From Anaerolineales bacterium UBA5195 (GTDB taxonomy: Bacteria; Chloroflexota; Anaerolineae; Anaerolineales; Villigracilaceae), in assembly GCA_002412925.1 (NCBI GenBank), contig DHVZ01000100.1:124001-188000 (forward strand): 64,000 nucleotides of DNA, given 5' to 3'. Numbering within the stretch: the stretch's first letter is position 1; each line of letters begins with the position of its first letter. Below the pieces are notes generated by a model. The model was given only the letters and a program-made list of their open reading frames with translations, had not been told where the DNA came from and made no database searches. This document shows positions 17,830 through 25,529 of the stretch, one piece after another. Position numbers and translations under genes: made by a program.

Positions 17830-18936
17830 TTAACCCTTGACCGAGCCAGCCATCAAGCCGCGCACAAAGTAACGCTGGAGGGCAAAGAAGACTGCCAACG
17901 GCAATAACATACTGATGAACGCACCGGAGGTCAGCAGGTGCCAATCCTGCCCTTTTTCGCCCACAATGGCAGCCAGCGCGCTGGTAATAACGCGGTTCTG
18001 ATCGCCCAGGAAGACCAGGGCGACGAGATAGTCATTCCAAACCCAGAGGAACTGAAAAATCGCAAAGGAAGCCAGGGCCGGGATGGAGAGCGGTAGGATT
18101 AAGTTGGTAAAGATGGTGAAATGAGAGGCGCCATCGATAAAAGCCGCCTCCAAAATGTCGCGCGGCAACTCGCTCACGTAGGTAAACAGCAGGTAAATCG
18201 CCAGCGGCAGGCCAAAGCCGGTGTGCGCCAACCAGATCGCCAGGAAGGTGCCATTCAAGCCCAGTTTGGTATAGTCCTGCAGGATTGGCACCAAGGCAAT
18301 TTGCAGGGGGACAACCAAAAGGGCCACCACCAGGGTAAAGAGCAATTTGCGGCCTGGGAAATTCATCCAGGCGAAGCCATAGGCAGCAAAACAGGCAATC
18401 AAGATCGGAATAATCGTCGCCGGAACCGCCACTGCCACCGAGTTCAGGAACGCCCCGCCCAAATCGTTGCCTTTGCGGACAATTTCCTGTCCCTGGGCAT
18501 CCTTGAAGCGGAATTCCTGTCCCTGCAGGACGTTGGTATAGTTATCCAGGGTCAGGTTGGTGTCAAACCACATCCATTGCTCGTTCTCTACGATGACCAG
18601 GCGGGTGCGCTTGTTGCCAAACCAGGTCAATTGGCGGCCATCCGGCATTTTTACGCCCGCGCGCCATTCTTCGAAGGTGTGGGTAACACCTTCAATTTCG
18701 ATCGGGCCGTTCACATCCACGCTTGGGTCGATCTTGATCTCGCCAGCTTTCGTAAAACCTTTATGCGGCAAAACCGTCCACCAACCGGAGGTGAAAATAT
18801 CCTGGCTGTTACGAAAAGAGGTGACAAAGACGCCAAAGGTTGGAACGATCCAGATCAGGCAGATCAGGATCAGCGTTCCATTCACCAGAAGGCTGGAAAT
18901 CAGTTTCTGTTGCTTCAGACCGGGTTTCGGAGCCAT
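17830..18936 (-). CDS. ABC sugar transporter permease (MalG/AglG type)
   Basis: This 368-residue inner-membrane protein has one N-terminal span (LLVNGTLILICLIWIVPTFG). An unusually long extracytoplasmic stretch follows (about residues 45-145, with DGRQLTWFGNKRTRLVIVEN), then five spans. The EAA loop that docks the ATPase is LEAAFIDGASHFTIFTNLILP. The insert after the first span is typical of the alpha-glucoside permease AglG group, and longer than classical MalG. Its start overlaps the stop of the partner permease (TAATG). No ATP-binding subunit is encoded in the window, so a shared MsmK-like ATPase elsewhere is implied. Confidence 0.9.
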   Translation of the reverse strand: MAPKPGLKQQKLISSLLVNGTLILICLIWIVPTFGVFVTSFRNSQDIFTSGWWTVLPHKGFTKAGEIKIDPSVDVNGPIEIEGVTHTFEEWRAGVKMPDGRQLTWFGNKRTRLVIVENEQWMWFDTNLTLDNYTNVLQGQEFRFKDAQGQEIVRKGNDLGGAFLNSVAVAVPATIIPILIACFAAYGFAWMNFPGRKLLFTLVVALLVVPLQIALVPILQDYTKLGLNGTFLAIWLAHTGFGLPLAIYLLFTYVSELPRDILEAAFIDGASHFTIFTNLILPLSIPALASFAIFQFLWVWNDYLVALVFLGDQNRVITSALAAIVGEKGQDWHLLTSGAFISMLLPLAVFFALQRYFVRGLMAGSVKG

Positions 18937-20054
18937 TAGAAAGCCTTCCTTTCCTGGAACTGCCGCAGGTTGTAGATCATGACCGGGATGACCGCCACCA
19001 GCAGGATAATCGCGATCGCGGAGGCGCGTCCGGCGTTTCCATAGGTGAAGCGCTGGAGATAGAACTCATTCGCAATCACATTGGTGCCGTTATTACCCCC
19101 CGTCATGACCCGCACAATATCAAACAGCTTCAAGCTGAAGATCACAATCGTGGTTGTGACAGTGATCAAAGTTCCCTGAATCGAGGGAATAATGATCCTG
19201 AAGAAAACCTGGAGTTCAGTCGCGCCGTCCACCCGGGCAGCTTCAAGCACTTCAGTTGAGATGCCCTTGATGGCAGATGAAATCACCACCAGGGCAAAAC
19301 CGGTTTGCAGCCAGACCATGATCACGATCAGCAGGAAGTTATTCCAGGGCGGCTGCTGCAGCCAGGGCTGGGTCTGCCCGCCAAAGGCGCTGACGATGGC
19401 ATTCAGCAAGCCAATTTCCTGAATTCCGGAGCCTTCGCCCTTATAGGTGTAAATGAATTTCCAGATGACGCCCGCGCCCACGAAGGAGATGGCCATCGGC
19501 ATGAAGATAATGGCTTTGTAGACCGACTCAAAGCGGCTGCGGTCAGCCAGCACGGCAATCAACAATCCCAAGCCGACGCAGAAGAAGGTGCCGAAGACCA
19601 TCCAAAGCAGGTTATTGCGAAAAGATTCCAGCATGACCCGGTCGGTAAAGGCAAAGATATAGTTCTCTAAGCCCACAAACCCGCTGCCGGTTGGCCCTTG
19701 AAAGCTGAGCCAGAGGGTCCGCAAGGCAGGGATGGCCAGGAACCAGGCCAGGATCGCCAGGCCAGGCCCCACAAACACGAATGGAATCAGACGCTGCGTC
19801 CACAGCCCCGGCAAACGTTCCACAAACCAGTTGGAGACGGCAAACAAAAGCGCCACGCCGCCCACCCCCCATAAGATGGCCACCAAAACGATGACAAGCT
19901 TGGGCGCTGCGCTGTCTCGCAGGAACAAAAAACCCTGCCAGAGCACAACGAAAGTAACAACCGGGACAATCAACGAAACCAGGATGCGACCCAAGCCGGT
20001 GGCCAGCAAGACTGCCGGACCGCCCGAGTCTTTTGGTGTGACTGTTTTTTGCAT
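18936..20054 (-). CDS. ABC sugar transporter permease (MalF/AglF type)
   Basis: This 372-residue membrane protein has two N-terminal spans (about residues 22-75), then the conserved six-span permease core beginning LIPFVFVGPGLAILAWF. The EAA loop is LEAARVDGATELQVFFRIIIP. The segment ENYIFAFTDRVMLESFRNNL is typical of sugar (CUT1) permeases. It pairs with the next gene, with which it overlaps by one base. It lies 107 bases downstream of the binding lipoprotein across a strong hairpin. The presumed substrate is an alpha-glucoside such as sucrose, trehalose or maltose, judged from the enzymes in the same locus. Confidence 0.9.
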   Translation of the reverse strand: MQKTVTPKDSGGPAVLLATGLGRILVSLIVPVVTFVVLWQGFLFLRDSAAPKLVIVLVAILWGVGGVALLFAVSNWFVERLPGLWTQRLIPFVFVGPGLAILAWFLAIPALRTLWLSFQGPTGSGFVGLENYIFAFTDRVMLESFRNNLLWMVFGTFFCVGLGLLIAVLADRSRFESVYKAIIFMPMAISFVGAGVIWKFIYTYKGEGSGIQEIGLLNAIVSAFGGQTQPWLQQPPWNNFLLIVIMVWLQTGFALVVISSAIKGISTEVLEAARVDGATELQVFFRIIIPSIQGTLITVTTTIVIFSLKLFDIVRVMTGGNNGTNVIANEFYLQRFTYGNAGRASAIAIILLVAVIPVMIYNLRQFQERKAF

Positions 20055-20100
20055 CTTCGATACCTCCTTGCCGAATGTGGAAGACCGATTATTGAAATGA

Positions 20101-20140
20101 GACTTTGGGAGTCTCTTATATTATACAGACTCCCAAAGTC
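20101..20140 (-). promoter_or_regulatory. intercistronic hairpin between binding protein and permease genes
   Basis: GACTTTGGGAGTCT (20101-20114) and AGACTCCCAAAGTC (20127-20140) are perfect 14-bp arms around an AT-rich 12-base loop. It lies between the binding-protein stop (20162) and the permease start (20054). Such hairpins commonly leave binding-protein mRNA in excess over permease mRNA, as in malE-malF. A T-containing stretch (CTCATTTCAAT) follows on the minus strand, so partial termination is possible. Confidence 0.65.
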
Positions 20141-20161
20141 CCTGTGTACACTTTACTGCGC

Positions 20162-22825
20162 TTACTTCGGCCAGGAAGCGTCGATCTGCTTCAGGGCGGT
20201 CGCTTCGTCAATCGAGCCGCTGACGTAATCGGTCATCGATTTCCAGAAGGAGCCAGCGCCAACAGCGCCGGGCATCAGGTCAGAACCATCAAAACGGAAG
20301 ACGGTTGCGCCCTGGAGGATTTCGGCCACTTTCTTGGTGACGGGATCACCGTACCAATCCAGGCTGGAATCCTTGTGCGGGGAAATCGCGCCACCCGCAA
20401 TCGCCCAACCCTTGACGGAGTCGCCAGTCGAGAAGTACTGGATCACAGCGCGGGTTTCGGGGCGGTCGTTGAACAGTGCATAAATGTCGCCAGCGCCGAG
20501 CACAGGCTTGCCATACTGCGGGTCAATCGGAGGCAGGTAGAAGAAATCGTAATCCACGCCTGGATTTAGCCCTTCGGGGAAGAAGGATGTGATGAAGTTG
20601 CCCTGGCGGTGCAGCCAGCACTTGGGGGGATCCTGGAACATGGGCTTGGGCGCATCACCAAAGGAAGTGGTTGTGATGGCCTTGCGGCCGCCGTAAACAT
20701 ACGCATCGTTGAACCAGATGGCGGTGACGTACTTCAGCGCATTTTTGACTTCGGGGGAGTCGAACTTGAGTTCGCCCTTGAGCCATTTGTCATAGTTCTC
20801 GGGAGAAGTCGTGCGCAGCATGACATCTTCAACCCAGTCGGTCATCGCCCAACCAGTCGCTGCGCCGGATTCGATTCCGATACACCACGGGGTGTCACCA
20901 TCTTTGGCAATCTGTTCGGTCAGGGCCATCATTTCATCCCAGGTCTGCGGAACGGCGTAACCAGCGGCGTCAAAAGCCTTCTTGGGGTAGAAGACCAGCG
21001 ACTTGCCGTTCGCGCGACCCCAGACACCAGCCATGATCGGGCCATCTTTGCCCTGCATCGTGCCCATGTCGAGCCAGGACTGGATGTAGTTCTGTTTCAG
21101 CCAGGCGGGATCAACCACTTTGTTCAGATCAATGACTTTGCCTTCGGCGGCGAAGTTCGCCAGCAAGCCAGGCTGCGGGAAGTCGACGATGTCAGGAGCG
21201 CTGCCGCCTTCAATCGTGATACGGATGGAAGCCTCGAATTCCTTCGAACCCGAGTAGACAATGTCGATGCCGGTGGCATCTTCGAAGGCTTTCACCGACT
21301 GGTCAAACTTGACCGCGTCGTTGTCGGTGAACGGGCCAGCCATGGTCACCTTGGTGCCCTTGTACTTGCCTGCAAAAGCGTCTTTAAGTTCAGCGCCGGG
21401 GTGAGCAGATGCAGCCGGGGCGCCGCCGGCAGAGGCAGGCCAGGAAGCGTCGATCTGCTTCAGGGCGGTCGCTTCGTCAATCGAGCCGGACACATAATCG
21501 GTCATCGATTTCCAGAAGGAGCCAGCGCCAACAGCGCCGGGCATCAAGTCAGAACCATCAAAGCGGAAGGTGGTTGCGCCCTGGATGATTTCGGCCACTT
21601 TCTTGGTGACAGGATCGCCATACCAATCCAGGCTGGAATCCTTGTGCGGGGAAATTGCACCGCCAGCTTGCACCCAACCCTTGACGGAGTCGCCGGTCGA
21701 GAAATACTGGATGACCGCACGCGTTTCGGGACGGTCGCTGAACATGGCATAGATGTCGCCAGCGCCCAGGACGGGTTTCCCGTACTGCGAGTCAATCGGA
21801 GGCAGGTAGAAGAAGTCGTAATCCACGCCGGGATTCAGGCCTTCGGGGAAGAACGAGGTGATGAAGTTACCCTGGCGATGCAGCCAGCACTTGGGGGGAT
21901 CCTGGAACATCGGCTTGGGGGCATCACCAAAGGAGGTGGTTGTGATGGCCTTGCGGCCGCCGTAGACGTACTTGTCGTTGAACCAGAGCGCGGTCACGTA
22001 CTTCATCGCGTTCTTGACTTCGGGGGAGTCGAACTTCAGTTCGCCCTTGACCCACTTGTCATAGTTCTCTGGGGAGGTCGTGCGCAGCATGACATCTTCG
22101 ACCCAGTCGGTCATCGCCCAGCCGGTCGCAGCGCCAGATTCGATCCCGATGCACCAGGGGGTATCGCCGTCTTTGGCAATCTGGTCAGAGAGAGTCACCA
22201 ATTCATCCCAGGTCTGCGGGATGGTGTAACCAGCGGCATCGAAGGCCTTCTTCGGATACCAGACCAGCGACTTGCCGTTCGCGCGGCCCCAGACACCGGC
22301 CATGATCGGGCCATCTTTGCCCTGCATGGTGCCCATGTCGAGCCAGGACTGGATGTAGTTCTGCTTCAGCCAGGCGGGATCAATGACCTTGTTCAGGTCG
22401 ATGACCTTGCCTTCGGCGACGAAGTTCGCCAGCAAACCGGGCTGCGGGAAGTCGACGATGTCAGGAGCGCTGCCGCCTTCGACCGCAATGCGGATGGAGG
22501 CTTCGAATTCCTTCGAGCCAGAATAGACAATGTCGATGCCGGTGGCATCTTCGAAGGCTTTCACCGACTGGTCAAACTTGACAGCATCGTTGTCGGTGAA
22601 CGGGCCAGCCATGGTCACCTTGGTGCCCTTGAATTTGCCCGCATAGGCATCTTTCAATTCAGGGCCGGCTGGCGGAACCGTCACGCCACTCGGAGCCTCA
22701 ACAGCAGGGGCCGCAGGCTCTACAGGAGCCGGGGTTTCTGTAACAGCAGGGGCGCATGCAGTTAGAAGCATGGCGGTCACGATAATCAGGCTGACTACGG
22801 ACCATAAAATACGTTGTGTTTTCAT
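20162..22825 (-). CDS. tandem-duplicated ABC sugar-binding lipoprotein
   Basis: This 887-residue protein has one lipoprotein signal (TAMLLTACAP, Cys24) and a Pro/Ala/Glu-rich linker. Two complete family 1 solute-binding domains follow, at about residues 56-463 and 479-886, joined by a 15-residue Ala/Gly/Pro linker (ASAGGAPAASAHPGA). The two units align without gaps, and by eye differ at about 25 of 408 positions. Each has the hallmark segments KFDQSVKAFEDATGIDIVY, GSAPDIVDFPQPGLLANF and TPWCIGIESGAATGW. This is about twice the usual family length. The related AglE group binds alpha-glucosides. Membrane-anchored double receptors could raise local ligand capture or engage two permeases. AAGAGGAG precedes the ATG. 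Confidence 0.93.
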   Translation of the reverse strand: MKTQRILWSVVSLIIVTAMLLTACAPAVTETPAPVEPAAPAVEAPSGVTVPPAGPELKDAYAGKFKGTKVTMAGPFTDNDAVKFDQSVKAFEDATGIDIVYSGSKEFEASIRIAVEGGSAPDIVDFPQPGLLANFVAEGKVIDLNKVIDPAWLKQNYIQSWLDMGTMQGKDGPIMAGVWGRANGKSLVWYPKKAFDAAGYTIPQTWDELVTLSDQIAKDGDTPWCIGIESGAATGWAMTDWVEDVMLRTTSPENYDKWVKGELKFDSPEVKNAMKYVTALWFNDKYVYGGRKAITTTSFGDAPKPMFQDPPKCWLHRQGNFITSFFPEGLNPGVDYDFFYLPPIDSQYGKPVLGAGDIYAMFSDRPETRAVIQYFSTGDSVKGWVQAGGAISPHKDSSLDWYGDPVTKKVAEIIQGATTFRFDGSDLMPGAVGAGSFWKSMTDYVSGSIDEATALKQIDASWPASAGGAPAASAHPGAELKDAFAGKYKGTKVTMAGPFTDNDAVKFDQSVKAFEDATGIDIVYSGSKEFEASIRITIEGGSAPDIVDFPQPGLLANFAAEGKVIDLNKVVDPAWLKQNYIQSWLDMGTMQGKDGPIMAGVWGRANGKSLVFYPKKAFDAAGYAVPQTWDEMMALTEQIAKDGDTPWCIGIESGAATGWAMTDWVEDVMLRTTSPENYDKWLKGELKFDSPEVKNALKYVTAIWFNDAYVYGGRKAITTTSFGDAPKPMFQDPPKCWLHRQGNFITSFFPEGLNPGVDYDFFYLPPIDPQYGKPVLGAGDIYALFNDRPETRAVIQYFSTGDSVKGWAIAGGAISPHKDSSLDWYGDPVTKKVAEILQGATVFRFDGSDLMPGAVGAGSFWKSMTDYVSGSIDEATALKQIDASWPK

Positions 22826-22944
22826 ACTTTCTCCTCTTGGAATTTCGTTCTGATTGGGATTGTCGTGGGAAGTTAAGTGTTTTTTATCTCGTAACGGCGC
22901 ACCTCCATCTAGGGAAAATCAGAGAAAAGGGAGAAAATGACCTT

Positions 22945-23973
22945 TTACAAGTTTTTACAAGAATTGCGAATGATCAGTTCTGTGGGCAGCACGAGGTTCT
23001 TTTCGTCTATCACCTGTCCATTCAAAATCTGCATCAGCATCGTGCAGGCCTGCTTTCCAAGCGCCTGGGCAGGCAAACGGATGGTCGTCAGCGGCGGGTC
23101 AATGTATTTTGACCAGGCGATATCGTCAAAACCGACCAGCGAGATGTCCTCCGGAACACGCAGCCCGCGCTCCCGAAGCGCTGCATGAGCGCCGATCAAA
23201 ACCGCATCGCTGGCAATAAACCCGGCCGTAAACGGAACCCCGGAAGACAACAGCGATTTCATCTGGACATAACCGCTTTCGGGTTCAAAATCCCCGGCCC
23301 GTACCAGTTCATCTGTATAAGGAATCCCTGCCTGCGCAAGCGCCTCTCGATAGCCCAAAAGCCGGTCCGAGGCCGCGCTGTAAGACAGCGCGGCATTGGT
23401 GATGCAGGCGATCTGACGGTGTCCCAAACTGATCAGATAATCTACAGCCTGCCGGGCAGCCAGGCGGTTGTCAACATCCACTGAGTGAAAACCACTGCCG
23501 GGTAATTGCCCCATCAAAACGGCCGGGAAACCATCTTTCTCCAGGTTCAGCAGGGCAACGTCATCCAACCGGGGACCGGAGAAAACAATTCCATCGATAC
23601 GCTTGGCCCGCACCAAATCATGATAGGCCCGTTCCTGGTGTTCTGGCTCAATAATGTCAATCAGCAGACGCAGGTTGTTGGCGCGGACAACTTCCAACAT
23701 GCCGTCCAGCACCTGCGGCAAAAAAGGGTCGGTGGCGATGTGGTGCGGCTGGCGGGTGAAGACCAGGCCGATTGCCTGGGTTCGGCGGCTGACCAACGCC
23801 TGCGCCATGGCATTGGGCACGTATCCCAATGTGGCAGCAGCCTCCAGCACCCGCTGGCGTGTCTCTGCACTGATCTTGATGCTGTGGACACCATTTAAGA
23901 CCAGCGAAACAGTCGTTCGAGAAACTCCTGCAAACTTGGCGACATCTTCGCTGGTTACCTGTCGATTTGCCAC
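22945..23973 (-). CDS. LacI-family transcriptional regulator (LacI1)
   Basis: The product is about 342 residues starting at GTG 23973 (MANRQVTSEDVAKFAGVSRT). A further upstream GTG at 24018 would lie inside a palindromic operator, while 23973 has GAGGAG six bases before it. The N-terminal helix-turn-helix is VTSEDVAKFAGVSRTTVSLVLNG with hinge NAMAQALVSRR. A periplasmic-binding-like effector domain follows, with ISLVGFDDIAWSKYIDPPLTTIRLP near the end. It precedes the tandem binding protein gene and probably controls the sugar transport operon in response to an imported sugar. Confidence 0.9.
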   Translation of the reverse strand: MANRQVTSEDVAKFAGVSRTTVSLVLNGVHSIKISAETRQRVLEAAATLGYVPNAMAQALVSRRTQAIGLVFTRQPHHIATDPFLPQVLDGMLEVVRANNLRLLIDIIEPEHQERAYHDLVRAKRIDGIVFSGPRLDDVALLNLEKDGFPAVLMGQLPGSGFHSVDVDNRLAARQAVDYLISLGHRQIACITNAALSYSAASDRLLGYREALAQAGIPYTDELVRAGDFEPESGYVQMKSLLSSGVPFTAGFIASDAVLIGAHAALRERGLRVPEDISLVGFDDIAWSKYIDPPLTTIRLPAQALGKQACTMLMQILNGQVIDEKNLVLPTELIIRNSCKNL

Positions 23974-24012
23974 AACCTGCTCCTCGTCCAAAAATTCAAC
24001 TGATTCGCGAGC

Positions 24013-24037
24013 TAACACGTGTTACTAACACCTGTTA
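24013..24037. promoter_or_regulatory. two adjacent TAACAC-type palindromes upstream of LacI1
   Basis: TAACACGTGTTA (24013-24024) is a perfect palindrome, and TAACACCTGTTA (24026-24037) is the same site with one mismatch at the centre. Their centres are 13 bp apart. They lie 40-65 bp before the LacI1 start. The spacing and symmetry suit LacI-type dimers, so autoregulation by LacI1 is the simplest reading. Confidence 0.6.
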
Positions 24038-24085
24038 GCAGTATAGCAAAGCGTAGATAAAAAGTCAAGAATGAAAGTATTGCCA

Positions 24086-24099
24086 TGAAAGCTCTTTCA
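24086..24099. promoter_or_regulatory. LacI-type operator TGAAAGCTCTTTCA
   Basis: A 14-bp palindrome, symmetric except at the central CT pair, between the two lacI genes and upstream of LacI1. It matches the site 25244-25257 in front of LacI2 at 13 of 14 positions, suggesting one regulator binds both. The TGAAAG(N)CTTTCA form is typical of LacI-family operators. Confidence 0.6.
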
Positions 24100-24143
24100 T
24101 AAACAGTTTAGCATGAATTATTTCAAGAGTCAATCACCTATTT

Positions 24144-25151
24144 TTAAACTGTCGCTCGTTCGATGAGGGAAAGCGGGATGTGAACGTGTTGGGATGGGCG
24201 GGATGAGTCTGCAATGTGAGCAAGCAGGATTTCAACTGCCAACCGCCCCGATTCATCCAGGTGCTGGCGAATGGTGGTCAAATCGGCATACTCAGCCATA
24301 TCCAGGTCATCGAACCCGATCACAGCCAATTCACCTGGAACCCTGACCTGAAGCTGTCGGGCTGCCTTGAGCACCCCCAGCGCTTGAAAATCGGTGGCGG
24401 CAAAAATCGCAGTTGGAGGCTCATCCAGGTTGAGTAACTCGCTGGCAACCTGGCGGGTTTGTTCCTGGGTGTACGGGGCCAGGCGCACCAATGCCTCCGG
24501 GATGGTAATGCCAGCCTCGCTCAGGACTTGCCGGAACCCCATCAGACGCAGGCTGACGGGATGAATGGCATATTCGGGGAGGTCAGTATCGCCAAGGAAG
24601 GCAATTCGGCGATGGCCTTTTTTCAACAGGTATTGCGCCGCCATCCGTCCGCCTTCAGCATCATCGATCTCGACGCTATTCAAATCCGGATGAGGGTATT
24701 CAATCAGGACCGTGGGGATATTATGTTCAAGCAAGCGCTGGGCTTCGGCTTCCCCGATGGGCAGGGACATGATCACCAATCCATCGATATTGCCTGTGAG
24801 CGGCAAAGATGCAAGGTAACCTCGCAAACGATCCGCCGAATCGACAGTGTAAATCACCAGATCGTAGTTCACCTTGGATAAAACCCCGGCGACTCCCCTC
24901 AAGCGTTGAACAAACGAAGGCGCAGTAAAAAACGGGGTCACCACACCGATGCGGCTGGTCTTGCTCAAAGCGCGCGCTCGCGCTTCGGCTTTTGGAACAA
25001 AGCCGAGTTTATCAATCGCCTGGAAGACACGCACGCGTGTTTCAGGATTAACTTTATCTGAGGCATTCAACACCCTGGAGATGGTCGAAATACTAACGCC
25101 CGAAAGTTCAGCAACATCATAAATCGTAGGGGATTTCTTTACAGAGGACAT
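24144..25151 (-). CDS. LacI-family transcriptional regulator (LacI2)
   Basis: This 335-residue protein starts MSSVKKSPTIYDVAELSGVS. The helix-turn-helix is TIYDVAELSGVSISTISRVLN (residues 9-29), followed by the hinge helix region AEARARALSK. The effector domain includes IDGLVIMSLPIGEAEAQRLL, KKGHRRIAFLGDTDLPEYA, TAIFAATDFQALGVLKAARQ and VIGFDDLDMAEYADLTTIRQ. It is the first gene of the minus-strand sugar locus. TGAAAGCNCTTTCA palindromes lie in front of it and in front of LacI1, which suggests self-control and control of its neighbour. Confidence 0.92.
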   Translation of the reverse strand: MSSVKKSPTIYDVAELSGVSISTISRVLNASDKVNPETRVRVFQAIDKLGFVPKAEARARALSKTSRIGVVTPFFTAPSFVQRLRGVAGVLSKVNYDLVIYTVDSADRLRGYLASLPLTGNIDGLVIMSLPIGEAEAQRLLEHNIPTVLIEYPHPDLNSVEIDDAEGGRMAAQYLLKKGHRRIAFLGDTDLPEYAIHPVSLRLMGFRQVLSEAGITIPEALVRLAPYTQEQTRQVASELLNLDEPPTAIFAATDFQALGVLKAARQLQVRVPGELAVIGFDDLDMAEYADLTTIRQHLDESGRLAVEILLAHIADSSRPSQHVHIPLSLIERATV

Positions 25152-25204
25152 ATCTCACCAGGTTTCGAACAGTTATGGGCCCCCAAGGTTTTCCTGCCTG
25201 CCCC

Positions 25205-25240
25205 AATGGGCTTACTACAGAGATTCCCAAAGAGCCAAAA
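25205..25240 (-). repeat. degenerate dispersed repeat (TTTTGGYTCTTTGRGAA family)
   Basis: On the minus strand this reads TTTTGGCTCTTTGGGAATCT followed by CTGTAGTAAGCCCATT. A similar string lies at 30208-30240 (minus; TTTTGGTTCTTTGAGAAATA then TTTGTGGTAGGCC). A weaker one is at 41080-41110 (plus; TTGGTTCTTTGGCAATCTCA), and a short match (GGTTCTTTGGAAATC) is at 56176-56190. All are intergenic. It may be an old repeat family. Confidence 0.35.
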
Positions 25241-25243
25241 TCA

Positions 25244-25257
25244 TGAAAGCACTTTCA
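25244..25257. promoter_or_regulatory. LacI-type operator TGAAAGCACTTTCA
   Basis: A 14-bp palindrome about 95 bp before the LacI2 start, nearly identical to 24086-24099. The gap 25152-25529 (378 bp) also contains the degenerate repeat at 25205-25240, a small TCCCAT/ATGGGA stem near 25425, and the hairpin at 25496-25514. I see no gene in it. Confidence 0.6.
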
Positions 25258-25495
25258 GTTTAGCACAGGGAATACTTGCGCGTCAATACGGGCAGGGCAT
25301 ACGGGCAGGGCTTTTTACTTAATTTTCAAACAAACCCCAACAGGCTGCTAATTGACAATCCATGCCAACTTTTCGGGAGGAGGTGTAAAATCCTCTCTGT
25401 GGGTCAGCTCGTCTCATCCCTTCCCATACGAAGCATGGGATCAGATTTTCCGGTTCGTTTTCGCTGGGAACTTTCCAGAACTGTTTTGCGTCATT

Positions 25496-25514
25496 AAACG
25501 GGATTTTCCCGTTT
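25496..25514 (+). promoter_or_regulatory. short hairpin just before the ribosome site of the first NBR1 lipoprotein
   Basis: AAACGGGA (25496-25503) pairs with TCCCGTTT (25507-25514) over a TTT loop. The GAAGGAGGAG ribosome site begins about four bases downstream, followed by the ATG at 25530. It could modulate translation or stabilise the 5' end. Confidence 0.35.
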
Positions 25515-25529
25515 ATCGAAGGAGGAGCT

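Noticed and set aside
20609..22765. Open frame of ~718 residues on the plus strand opposite the tandem binding-protein gene
   Set aside because: It is antisense to a strongly supported gene. Its internal repeats merely mirror the duplication.
20162..22825. Tandem binding protein as a simple assembly error
   Set aside because: The two halves differ at many synonymous positions and about 25 amino acids, so they are distinct copies, although read-level proof is not possible here.
23974..24018. Longer LacI1 start at GTG 24018
   Set aside because: It lies inside the TAACACGTGTTA palindrome, while GTG 23973 has a strong GAGGAG site at correct spacing.
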